Both the position numbers and the translations under genes were made by a program. Shown here one piece after another: positions 14,307 through 25,280 of a stretch of DNA of 64,000 nt. The notes below the pieces were generated by a model that saw only the letters and a program-made list of their open reading frames with translations, made no database searches and had not been told where the DNA came from. Origin of the DNA: Pholis gunnellus (lineage: Eukaryota; Chordata; Actinopteri; Perciformes; Pholidae); the NCBI GenBank assembly GCA_910591455.2, contig OU342809.1, positions 26,983,556 to 27,047,555 on the forward strand, written 5' to 3'. Position 1 is the stretch's first letter, and each line of letters opens with the position of its first letter.

Positions 14307-17300
14307 TATGGATGTGTGTCTATGTTAAGTTAACTTAAATAAACTTGTAGCACTATGAGCAGCTGTATATTTATATATATACAGTATATACACAGCAGGT
14401 CAAATTTTACCTTTTTCTCTTTCTCTAAATCTATTTCTAAAGGTGCTATTGACATGAACTTTTCACCAGATGTCGGTAAAAACTCAAGTAATCCATACAT
14501 TCAAAGAAAACCAAACTAATAAGTTCAGAAATTAAGTTATGTGTAATAAAATGGAATGACACAGGGAAAAAGCATTGAACACGCTGACTGAAGTGTATTT
14601 AATAATTCGTACAAAAGCCTTTGTTGGTAATGACGGCTTTAAGACGCCTCCTGTATGGAGAAACTAGGCGCATGCATTGCTCAGGTGGGGTTTTGGCCCA
14701 TTCTTCCACACAGTCTTCAAATATAAGGTTCCGTGGGCCTCTTCTATGAACTCTGATCTTTAGTTCTTTCCATAGATTTTCTATTGGATTCAAGTCAGCT
14801 GATTGGCCGGGCCATTCTAGCAGCTTTATTTTCTTTCTCTGAAAGCAGTTGAGAGTTTCCTTGGCTGTGTGTTTGGATCATTGTCTTGCTGAAATGTCCA
14901 CTCTCGTTTCATCTTCATCATCCATAGATGGCAGCAGATTTTTATTAAGAATGCCTTGGTACATTTTTCCATTCATCCTTCCGTCAATTATATGAAGTTT
15001 GCCAGTGCCGTATGCTGAACCACACCATGATGTTCCCACCTCCAAACTTCACTGTTGGTTTGGTATTTTTGGGGTGATGTGCAGTGCCATTTGACCTCCA
15101 AACATGGTGTATTATGGCACCCAAAGAGTTCCATTTTGGTCTCATCTGACCACACTATTCTCCCAGTATTTCACAGGCTTGTCTAAATGTTGTGCAGCAA
15201 ACTTTAAACAAGCTTCAACATGCTTTTTTTTGCGTGGTGAGCGTGCACGGCGGTTGAGTGCATTACTTATTGTTTTCTTTGAAACAATTGTACCTGCTAA
15301 TTCCAGGTCGTTCTGAAGCTCTCCACAAGTGGTACTTGGCTCTTGGACAACTCTTCTGATAATTATTTTCACTCTGTCTTGCGAGGAACACCTGGTGGCC
15401 GGTTTATGGTGAAATGATGTTCTTTCCACTCCCGGATTATGGCCCCATCAGTGCTCACTGGAACATTCAGAAGTTTAGAAATCCTTCTGTAACCAATGCC
15501 ATCAGTATGTTTTTGCAACAATAAGGTTGCGACGGTCTTGAGCGAGCTCTTTGCTTTACCCATCATGAGATGTTTCTTGTGTGACACCTTGGTAATGAGA
15601 CACCTTTTTACAGGCCATCAGTTGGGACTGAACCAGCTGATATTCATTTGCACTGACAAGGGGCAGGATTGCTTTCTAATTACAGATAGATTTCAGCTGG
15701 TGTCTTGGCTTTCCATGACTTTTTGCACCTCCCTTTCTTCATGCGTTCAATGCTTTTTTCCTGTGTCATTCCATTTTATTACACATAACTTAATTTATGA
15801 ACTTATTTGTTTGGTTTTATTTGTATGTATGAATTACTTGGATTGTTACCGACATCTGGTGAAAATTGCATGTCAATAGCACCGAAATAGAAACTGAGAA
15901 AAATGGTGACATGTATCAATATTTATTTTACCCGTGTGTGTGTGTGTATATATATATATACACAGAAGTATATAACTGCGGATGTGAATTCCTGTTGGTT
16001 CTTCACAGTTGTGGACCTGTCTGATTGGCCGTTGGTGGACTCCCAGCCCCTGAGCCTTGAGGATTCGTGGAGGCTGCGTGTCGCCTCTGCCCAGATCCAT
16101 TCCGTTGTTAAGAACAGGGACATGGAGCATTTTGAGAGAGTGATGGACTTTCTGGAAGACACTTACAGACTCCTACCCAGACTGGTGGCTCCCATCAAAC
16201 ACATGAAGATCATGTTTGGCCTCAAGACCATGGTACGGAGATGAGTGGCGGTAGCATTCATTCATTCAATAAGCGTGTAAAATCGCTGTTACTCACATGT
16301 TTCAGCTGCAGCTGATTCATGGCTCAGTTTCATGCTTTATGTTTATCCCCATCCCTCTGTCTCTCTATTTTCTCTCTCAATGTCTCTGCTTCCAGGTCAT
16401 TATGAGGATGCTCAGGGAGGGCCGAGGAATGGTTGATACAGTGTTAAAAACCAGCCAGTTATTCCCAACTAAACTTCCTCAATATCAAGGTCAATGTGTA
16501 AGTATTTGCTCTGCATATATTTTAATCTTTGAAACAGTTCTCACTCAGTTGATTGTAGTCGTTTGTAGTGTTAATTCAGGGCCAACAATTTCACTTAAAG
16601 CTGCGCTAACAGTGTTTTATAGTAACAATGCAAAAAATGACTACTTGGAATGTGAAAGGGGTTCTTTTTAGTGACAAACCCACAGAAAAGCTTCACCTGA
16701 CTCTGCAGTCCCCCTTCAACTCTACAGAGCATTTTAGCCACTTTTAGCTCATTGTTTCACTGTCCACCATTGTACCACTGTGGTTCAGCTAAAAGGATAT
16801 TGCACTTACGTTCATCAGGTGGACTCAGACACGACTCTGCATGAACAATAATGCTGCAAAGTGTCTGCTGCAGCTCCTAACTGCTAGCTGCTAACATTAG
16901 CCATATCAACTTTATGAGGTGATAATGTTTGAGGTTGTTGTAGTCTTATGTTTCATTCATTTGAATCAAATTACTTTTTATGGGCTGGACGAGCATGTCA
17001 TCTACGGCGTTGTCCAGCTAATTATGGCAGCAGCATGCCTAATGTTTGTATGAAAAGCTTTACTGATGTGACACAAAAGTTTTGCATTCTTTTTTTCTTG
17101 TGCAGAGCCAACATGAAATGTTCCTAATGAGGAAGAACCATCTGGACTTCAAGGCTCTGGCACAAGCACTTGCTATGGACAAGGAGAAACTGGAAGATTA
17201 TATTAAGGTCAGTCAACTTCACCACACTTATATTATAACAGTCAACGTAACTGAATGAGTAAAGAATGCAAGAAAGGATAAGTTTAAAGGCTCTCTATAG

Positions 17301-20300
17301 GGGATTCCGAGCATATCTGTTGCCTCCACACGGCTCTCAACATTACGACGGCTGGGCCAGCGGCTAGCAGCTAACATTGCAATCAACAGCTCTGGCAACA
17401 GTGCTGACTGAGCTAACACTGTTTACCTGGGGGGAGGAAACGGAGGGTGGGCGCTAAGTTACACGAGGAAAATGAATTCTAATTTTTGTGTTCACGAGAC
17501 CTTTTCATGCGTTGTGTCGAGCAATTTCATGGAAAATTGACATCTTTAGATCATATTATGTAAAGTGCAAAAAGAAAGTGCGCCTCGCTCATATTTTAAT
17601 ATTTTTGACTCTGCCAACCTCAATGACTGGAGGAACAACAGCAGCTCTTGAATGTGCGACTAAAGATCTTTTCCTTCTAGACAAACTTGTGATTCAAGGC
17701 CAAACATTTGAATGGTTGTGCAGCGTGATTATAAGAGGATGACGGGTCGGCGTGTAGTCTCTCAGTACATAGCACTGGTTTCTGTCTCAGCCCCTAACTT
17801 TTCCATCCAGCAGGGCGCACCCAAACACAACCAAATGGGACTCAGAAAGACACACAAGGTCATCTGCAAACAAATATTTCACAAAGAGAATGTTTAAAAA
17901 CATGACAATAATAAAAACCACAGGTTCAATTATATTTGTAAACACTGCATAATATTACATTTTAAAAAAACCTGATATATTTCTTATCGCTAAATGAAAT
18001 GCATGCCAACAGACACCAGATATTCAATTTATAAAAACGTTAAAATAAATTACAGTATTTCTTCCTGCTATATTATCCTCTGTCTGCTTTCACACACATT
18101 TTCTTTGGGGACATTTCACACACTAGGTTGTGATCCTTTGTGGGGACCAATTGTCTGTGGTTTGTTAGCACACTGTTTCCACTCAAACACTGACTTAAGG
18201 TGTGCTGTGGGGACATCTATATGTCCCAGAGTAGATTGATATTTTAATCAAAAGAAAAATTCCTCTGAAGGTTTAAATCAGTCTTTAATATCTCATTAAC
18301 AATAACCTTTAAGATGCATTACATAAACAATATTTAGCAATTCTGACTCACAATAGATTCCCAGATCCACATTGAACAATGAATACTGCAAACCATACAA
18401 TATATAGTGTCAGCGTACTCGGAACAGAAGGAGTAGTAGACGCTTTGCAACAATGTTTCCTCTTGTGGCCACTCGGATCTAATGAACTCTGTAAAGTATA
18501 AACTGTAAACTTTGTGGGGAAACGTGCTAGAGTATTCTTTCTAGACTGTTTAGACAACCCGGTCTCACTTCCAACTCGTCGAATACTGAAAAGTAAACGT
18601 TTAGTGACATAAAGCGTCGTTACTCACTCGAGTTGTTAGTCTAGGAGTTGTCCATTTTTTCTCTTAGAACTTCAACCCTTTCACAGTTTTCAGTTTATTA
18701 AAGTTAATTGTAACTTTTTGGGGCGCTCGATAATGTCTTATTCAGCGTTTAGTTATACTTGGATCCAACTTAAGTGCTTGCTGTCTTTCAGAATCAGATG
18801 GAGGAGCAGTATGGTGAACATTATGCCCAGAAAGTAGAGGACAGACTGCTGCACTATCTACAGGAGTTGGAGACCGCGTTGCCAGGAGATACCTACATTG
18901 ACCAGGTGTGTGCTCTGCTGTACGGCAGCGCGTTTGTTGCCCACTTTATGGAAGCATAATTTTGGTAGATGAGATGAGGCGGCAACCTCCTGTTCTGCTG
19001 AGTGAAGCCGATGCGGACGTGTCTTAAAACTTGTATTCTTCCTCTGGTTGCAAAAAGAAGTCTGATTGTATTAAAGTCTCTTTTCACTTGATTTATTCCC
19101 TCAGTAAACATGTGTTTATGGTCTCTATCTCTAGTTTCAAGTCTTCTTCAATACAGCATGATGTTCATTTAGTAAATGATGGTCCATTTAGAGTCAAACA
19201 GACCATAAAGCAGAGTATGCTTTAGGGCAGGCTTACTGTGATTGACAGGTCGCTGGTGCTACCAGAGCCGTATCCGGCGTCTCTACGTCACTCCTCCGCA
19301 TTCCAAATATGGTCACTTCTGTTCATTGGTTGCAAAAAAAACAACATGAGAATGTTGAGGCTTAGCGGATTATTTCAAAGAAATGCTGCAAGTACTGTAC
19401 ATTTAAAGTTATTGTCACACTAGAGGTACCCTGGAAAGTTTTCTGGTAGAGTTATGTTTACATTTAGTGCACTTCTCAGTTTGCACATCCTCAATTCCTT
19501 TCCTCATCTCCTCTCCTCACAAGAGGAGCTGCATCATCTGTCCATTGTTTTTGTTATAGCCTCCTGCTGTATTTTATGAGCATAAAAGATGAGCATAATA
19601 GTGTTTGTGTCAATAAGTATGTTCAATAAGACTGTCCGCAAAAGACACACCTATGCATCCTTGCTCATAGCTCCTTCTGGCAGGCCTCCTCTCCTCCTCG
19701 AGATGCATTTTAGGAATTGAGACGTGCTTTAAGATTCCACGCTCAGATTGATTTCTGGATCACAAGTGGGAGGACCGAGGTGGGAGGAGACGATGAGGCA
19801 CAATAAGGAGAAACGAGAAGAGCGGGTGGTGGTGGTGGTGTTGGTGGTGTTGTTGAGGCCCGCTCACCAAAACATCGCCCACTGGTGGTCACCACCGGGT
19901 ACCTTAGAACATGGGTAGAACACGCAGGACCGTGAAAATTCCAACTCTTGAAGTTCTTCTGATATCATGATGCAAATGTTTCATTGATTGCATTATGTGT
20001 GTACTAGATACTGAAGAAAGAAAGCCCCGTGACTGAGGAGGAAAAGCTACTGCTGAAAGTAATTACCTCAGACTCCGTCAACATAGCGACTACTCTGAAG
20101 AAACTGCTGCACTGTGGTAGGAAACGCCTCCCAGCATGAAACACCAATAACATACCTATGTCAAGCTCACTTCATGTATGGAGAGCAAGAAGACTCTCTT
20201 TGCTGTGACTTAGAATTGCACCGTTGGACATGTATACGGTTTCTTTTGTTGTAATGAAGATACTCGACTCACAACTAGACCTTGAAGAGGTGGTTACTAA

Positions 20301-23076
20301 AAAAAGAAAAATGTGACTTTTTGATATTGCTACACTGACGTTTCTTTAGCTTGTATTGTGGCAATTTCGAAATGATTACACCCAGGTGGAGTTAATTAGA
20401 GTGGCCGCAAGCAGCACAACAAACGCATCCCAACAGAGGGGGGAGGAGCAGCCTTTCCAGGCACAGTCTACATTGTAGAGGGCTCAAATATGAGGAAAAA
20501 CAATAACAACAATAATGTAGAAACAAGATGCATTAAAAAAAAAATGGAACGCAGAATATATCGTCTTATAAAGAAACACGGGAAAAAAAATCTCCTTCTT
20601 ATCCCATTGGGAATGATGGCATGAAGGAAGTGTGTCCAATACGCCTCCCTTTGGATTTAATTTGTGCTTGCGGATCTCAACAATAATTTGCCCTCATACC
20701 TGCAATAACTTTAAATTCATTTAGAATAGGGATTTTGATTGTAATTAAAATCTAACTCCAATTTTTCCATACATATATTGGCATTATTCAAAGCCAACAG
20801 TGAGCCCAAACTGAGCTGCAATGTTGAAGATTGTATTGTTCTCGAAACAAAAAATAATGCTTTGTCGATACTTTGTTGTTAAAGATAAGACAAGTTCAGC
20901 AGAAGGATGTGATTGATCTGTGTTCTATTCGTAATCATCTTATCTTATATCATGGGTGGCTCTTAAATAGTCAGAACCATAGCTTGATATGCTAGTACTG
21001 GCTAACTTAGCCTGGAGTCTCTAGCCTTTAGCAGTGATGAGCAGCGGGCTCTGAAGGTCTGGTAAGAAGAACATTGTAGTCTTCAGCCCCAATCGGTGTT
21101 GACTCAAGTGACTCACTAGACAGACAGCTTTTTCATATATGCAGAGTTTCTCTTCAACATAGTGCACAATAAGATCTAATTGTGCTTATACCATGTGTCT
21201 CCTTATGTTACAATCTGTTTACATTTAGCCAATAATGTATTTCTTCCCCTGATTTGTTAATCAAAATGCACTGCCTCTCTGTTCCTTTTTAGATGTCGCT
21301 TCCTGTCATCTGGGCAGCATTTCTCAGTCATCAGCACATAGAAAGAATGGAATGGAGAGCTCTAGACTCTCAAAGTCTGTTCTGTGTCGCAGCTCTTCAG
21401 AGGCTGTCCTCAACTCAACGGAAGCCAAGACTCCCCTACAGTTTCAGCCAGAGGTTTTTCGGGGAGAACAGGAGGCTGACCAAGATGTGCCAAAAGACGA
21501 ACTTCTGTTGTTGGAGAATGTTTCAGATGTTAGCAGACATCTACCGACAGAGGAGGATGGTGAGGTAGTCAGGAGGTCGGAGGAAGACGGCAGTGACGAG
21601 GAAAAGAAGGAACTCAGTCTGAGAAGCAGTGAAGATGTTCAGGAGGCCCCTTCTTCCCCTCAGTTCTGCTCCAAACACCAACGATGGGTGAGGAGCATCC
21701 TGCAGGAGTGTCCTGACGAGTGCTCGGAAGAGCTGCTTCAGGCCAATGTTTCTTCGTCACCCCCGCTGTTCCAGTCGTCCTCATCCGCCACTTCATCGCA
21801 GGACCTCACGCCCTCTGACATCGTCCCGTGCCCCCCTGACCAACAACATCCACCTTCGCAGACCTCCACCCATCTTCAGACAGCAGTCCAGGCATCTGAC
21901 CAAACAAACCCCGAAGATAAACAGAGGTCCAGGTCACCTGGATCAGCAAGCGATGCGTCTCAAACAGAACTTCTGCTCTCGTCCAGAGACACTCAGCTAT
22001 CCGTCCTGTTGTCCCCGGTGGTCCGACTGATAGACATTGCCTCTGGCGGAAGAATCTACCCTGTCTTTAAAACCTGTCAAGCGCCTCTAAATCGCTTCAC
22101 CGTGTCTAGTAACAAACAAACAGCATCCGCTCTTAGTCCTCAGGTGCTAACCTCAACACACCGCCATACCCTAGGGAACAACGCCATACCTCTAGGAACA
22201 ATGAAAGACACTACGATCGACCAACCAGACACTGTGGCAACAACTCTCCCGAACACAACATGCAAAGTGAAAACAGTTCCTTTATCTCAGGATAGCTCTA
22301 CCAGCTGTCAACCACCAACTCAACAGTCTTTTTCCAAACTTTCAAGAAAGTTCAGACGGGCTTGTACTACCATCAGACATTCTCAGGCACTAGATGGATT
22401 CAGTCAAAACCCTTTACCTGAGCAGTTCCTAGAGGCCCCTACTACGTTTTGGACAAGTTGTCCTGCCTTACCCGACTTCAATGTCTCTGGGCCTCCTATA
22501 GAGGATGCTTCTAACTCTACTCCTCAATTAGAGATTCTGTCCTCAGTCTGTGCTGCTAACCACATCTCTTTATCTACTGAATCCTCTAGACATGTTGTCC
22601 CTCAGAGCTCCGTCAAACCTCTTTATCGCACACGCAACATCAGTCTTTTTGAATCAAAGACTAGGGGGCATGGTAGGCGATGCTCCACTGCTGTCTCCCC
22701 TGCCTCCAACTCTGATTGCCTGGCTGTTAGTTCTGAGACCTGCAAAATCCGAAGAGCCCAGCTGAAGTTGTCATTGCCTAGTCAGGCTTTGCTTCTGCAG
22801 TCCAAGCTGCTACAGCCCTACGTAAGTCTTAAAAGACTAAGTGTTCAGGAGTGCTATAGAGTGACAAAGCTGAGATCCTCCATCAGTTGTGTAGAGGCTG
22901 TGGCACAAGCCAGCAATGATGACAAGGATGAGGAGGAGGAAGAAGATCCAGATTCTTCTTTTGATGTGAACACTCTTTACTCTGGTGATTCTTCAAGTAG
23001 TGACAGTGAGGCCTCGTTTCATTGTGACCCTGAGTACAAACCTCGCTTTAAAAAGAAAAGACTTCTCTCAGAGTAG
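14011..23076 (+). CDS. tinf2: TERF1-interacting nuclear factor 2 (TIN2), shelterin subunit
   Basis: Seven coding exons: 14011-14125, 16009-16232, 16396-16497, 17106-17207, 18792-18905, 20008-20116 and 21293-23076; all junctions keep frame, giving 849 aa against 354-451 in human. TIN2 joins TRF1, TRF2 and TPP1 in the telomere cap. Residues about 50-250 match the TRFH-like domain of TIN2: SWRLRVASAQIHSVVKNRDM, HFERVMDFL, LVAPIKHMKIMFGLK, then MEEQYGEHYAQKVEDRLLHY and LQELETALP, the last two resembling human LEQEYGEPFLAAMEKLLF and LCQLEKALP. The last exon is a Ser/Thr/Pro-rich tail ending in an acidic run (EEEEED) and a basic, nuclear-signal-like end (KPRFKKKRLLSE). No exact F/Y-x-L-x-P TRF-docking motif is seen; FLEAP at 634-638 is nearest. 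Intron 1 contains a Tc1-like element. Exon 1 is the least certain part; its phase fits exactly. Confidence 0.85.
14270..14310 (+). repeat. (TA)n microsatellite
   Basis: An imperfect TA run in tinf2 intron 1, shortly left of the Tc1-like insertion. A second, mixed (TG)n(TA)n run is at about 15935-15962, shortly before the exon 2 acceptor. Confidence 0.85.
14442..15885 (-). mobile_element. Tc1-like DNA transposon, inactive, in tinf2 intron 1
   Basis: The ends are long inverted repeats of about 140 bp or more: 14443 starts ggtgctattgacatgaactt and the right end closes with catgtcaatagcacc. Between them, on the minus strand, are broken transposase pieces. 15587-15369 gives an N-terminal helix-turn-helix region (SLKTVATLLLQKHTDGIGYR). 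15429-15142 gives the second DNA-binding part (QNDLELAGTIVSKKTISNAL, then RKKKH). 14793-14599 gives the C-terminus (MNPIENLWKELKIRVHRRGP). The catalytic region near 14870 keeps a DNDP-like remnant. Frame changes between pieces show the gene is dead. Confidence 0.9.
14599..15587 (-). pseudogene. Tc1-like transposase, frameshifted
   Basis: Three open segments in different frames together cover the N-terminal paired-like DNA-binding domain, the linker and the DDE C-terminus of a Tc1/mariner transposase. The C-terminal NPIENLW motif is the family signature. No single frame spans the gene, so it is a decayed copy. Confidence 0.85.
17228..17800. repeat. Dispersed repeat in tinf2 intron 4, also at 50035-50165
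   Basis: The segment containing ctaacactgtttacctgggg and, later, gtagtctctcagtacatagc is matched at 50040-50160 (taacagtgtttacctgaggg ... tagtctcagtgcacagcact). A partial relative lies around 16580-16900. No coding potential is seen. Intron 4 otherwise (17800-18790) shows only AT-rich unique-looking sequence. Confidence 0.5.
18972..19430 (-). repeat. Dispersed repeat family R1, copy 1 (reverse)
   Basis: Starts about 65 bp after tinf2 exon 5. Shared landmarks with the other copies are gtttcaagtcttcttcaata then cagcatgatgttcattt, and gcggcaacct near its left edge. Relatives: 24948-25280, 53585-54000, 58496-58548 and 62232-62800. No open frame is conserved among copies, so it is a short non-autonomous element or SINE-like repeat of unknown class. 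Confidence 0.75.
20117..21292 (+). other. tinf2 intron 6, no feature seen
   Basis: Intron between the 109-nt exon 6 and the large last exon. No recognisable repeat end, ORF with domain, or RNA gene was found in it. Confidence 0.5.
22162..22201 (+). repeat. 20-bp tandem duplication inside the tinf2 coding exon
   Basis: Two adjacent 20-nt units, cgccataccctagggaacaa and cgccatacctctaggaacaa. Because 20 is not a multiple of 3, the two copies are read in different frames (HRHTLGNN then AIPLGT). Confidence 0.8.
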
Positions 23077-23215
23077 CATGGGATGGTGTGACAACACTTT
23101 GGCTGCCTCGGACACTTGCGGGTAAATCAAGGCTGCACTAATAAATATTTTTATATGAACAATGAGCCAAATAAAGAATGAGAATATATACTTTATTAAT
23201 CCCTCATGGGGAAGT

Positions 23216-23604
23216 TAAAATGGTTTATTAAATTACTGACTTTGCTTCTTCGCCGGAGTCTTTGTGCTTTCTCGCCTCGCAGGTTTCTGTGGATCCTGGT
23301 TATACCTGGACCCTGGTCTTGCCTCCTGCTGTGATTCTGTCATATGCATTGAATGTATTGTAACTCTGTTATATTGTCTATTGCGCTTCTGTCCATCCTG
23401 ATAGAGGGATCCTCCTCTGTTGCTCTCCCTAAGGTTTCTTCCTCTTTTTTCAGCGTTAAAGGGTTTTTTGGGGGAGTTCTTCCTGTTCCGATGTGAGGGT
23501 CCTGGGACAGAGGATGTCACCTGTGTACAGATTGTAAAGCCCTCTGAGGCAAATTTGTGATTTTGGGCTTTACAAAAATAAATTGAATTGAATTGAATTG
23601 AAAT
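23216..23604 (+). repeat. Dispersed retroelement-like repeat R2, copy A
   Basis: Ends with aaatttgtgattttgggctt, tacaaaaataaa and a (ttgaa)n tail, which looks like a retroposon 3' end on the plus strand. Copy B (23700-24930) is in opposite orientation just downstream and copy C is at 62482-62711. The antisense open frame over it is also open in copy C but has no known domain. Confidence 0.75.
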
Positions 23605-23699
23605 TATGTCAGGCAGGGTTGGACTTATACTTCATGGTCCGCCCCCACTGGGAGTCACGTCTGCTTTTCTTTGGCCAGTTAATCTCCTCAGACAGACAA

Positions 23700-24930
23700 T
23701 CAGCAAATCACAAATTAGCCTGAGAGGGCTTTACAATCTGTACACATACGACATCATCTGTCCCAGGACCCTCACATCAGTTCAGGTGTGAACCATCACA
23801 CCTGGGAGAAAAAAAGGAAGAAAGCAACGGAGGAGGGATCCCTCTCCCAGGATGGACAGAAGTGCATTAGATGTCATGTGTACAGAATGAACAACATAAC
23901 AGAGTTACAACACATTCAATGTATATGACATAATTATATAATGAGAGTAGTAACAGAATAATGATGGACAAATTACAACTACTACTAATAACAGGAACAG
24001 TGCATATAGTAGAATAATAATGATAATAAAAGCAGTATTGGTATCAGTAACAGTAATGTGCCTAACAATAATAATGATAGTAGCAGTGGGTGTCAGCAGG
24101 GCCATGGCAGGAAGCAGGACCACGGTCACCACGATTCATGGAAACCTGTGAGGCGATAAAGCACAAAGACTCCGGGAAAGAAGCAAAGTTAGTAATTTGC
24201 ATTAATGGGACATGAATTCATACAGAAGGAGATGAAGAAGAGGAGAGAGGAGCTCAGTGTATCGTAGGAAGTCCCCCAGCAGTCTAGGCCTGTAGCAGCT
24301 TATCTAGGGCTTGTCCAAGGCAAACCTGAGCCAGCCCCAACTATAAACCTGAGCCAGACCCAACTATAAACCTGAGCCAGACCCAACTATAAACCTGAGC
24401 CAGCCCCAACTATAAACCTGAGCCAGACCCAACTATAAACCTGAGCCAGCCCCAACTATAAACCTGAGCCAGACCCAACTATAAACCTGAGCCAGACCCA
24501 ACTATAAACCTGAGCCAGACCCAACTATAAACCTGAGCCAGCCCTAACTATAAACCTGAGCCAGCCCTAACTATAAACCTGAGCCAGACCCAACTATAAA
24601 CCTGAGCCAGACCCAACTATAAACCTGAGCCAGACCCAACTATAAACCTGAGCCAGCCCTAACTATAAACCTGAGCCAGCCCCAACTATAAACCTGAGCC
24701 AGACCCAACTATAAACCTGAGCCAGCGCTAACTATAAACCTGAGCCAGCCCTAGCTATAAACCTGAGCCAGCCCCAACTATAAACCTGAGCCAGACCCAA
24801 CTATAAACCTGAGCCAGACCCAACTATAAACCTGAGCCAGCCCCAACTATAAACCTGAGCCAGCCCTAACTATAAGCGTTATCAAATAGGAAAGTCTTTA
24901 AATGTGTGTGTGTTTAAGTGTATCTGCCCC
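23700..24930 (-). repeat. Dispersed retroelement-like repeat R2, copy B, with minisatellite inside
   Basis: Begins with the reverse complement of the copy A tail region (gagggctttacaatctgtac and cccaggaccctcacatc). It continues through agtctaggcctgtagcagct to the Pro/Leu-like tandem array at 24325-24875, then cgttatcaaataggaaagtc. With copy A it forms a head-to-head inverted pair with about 100 bp between. Confidence 0.65.
24325..24875 (+). repeat. 23-bp minisatellite, about 24 copies
   Basis: Unit cctgagccagacccaactat plus aaa, repeated head to tail without gaps. Variants differ mainly at one short stretch: gaccca, gcccca, gcccta and gcgcta. Copies of each variant are interspersed, suggesting unequal exchange rather than one recent burst. 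Confidence 0.97.
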
Positions 24931-24947
24931 CCCGACTGAAACTGAAA

Positions 24948-25280
24948 GCTGGCCACGCCCTAAAGCATTCACTGCTTTATGGTTTATTTTACTCTAAACG
25001 GGACCATCATTTAATAAATGAATATCATACTGTATTGAAGAAGACTTGAAACTAGAGATTAATAAGACAAACTCATGTTTAAATCAAGTGAGAAATAGGG
25101 TAATTTTCTCATAGACTTCTATAAAATCAGACTTTATTTTGCAGCCAGAGTTGCCCCCTGATGGCCAGTAGAGAGAATGAAGGTTTTAGACACTTCTGCA
25201 TAGGCTTCACTCTTCAGAACCGGAAGGTTGCCGCCTGGTGGTATTACAAGACAGGGCGGACTGGGGCTAGCTGGTTAGCA
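24948..25280 (+). repeat. Dispersed repeat family R1, copy 2 (forward)
   Basis: Contains gtattgaagaagacttgaaa, then ctagagatta and ctcatagacttctataaaat, the same order as the copy at 53585-54000. It directly follows the minisatellite-bearing repeat. Confidence 0.75.

Noticed and set aside
24325..24875. CRISPR array
   Set aside because: Units are contiguous 23-mers with no unique spacers in vertebrate DNA; it is a minisatellite.
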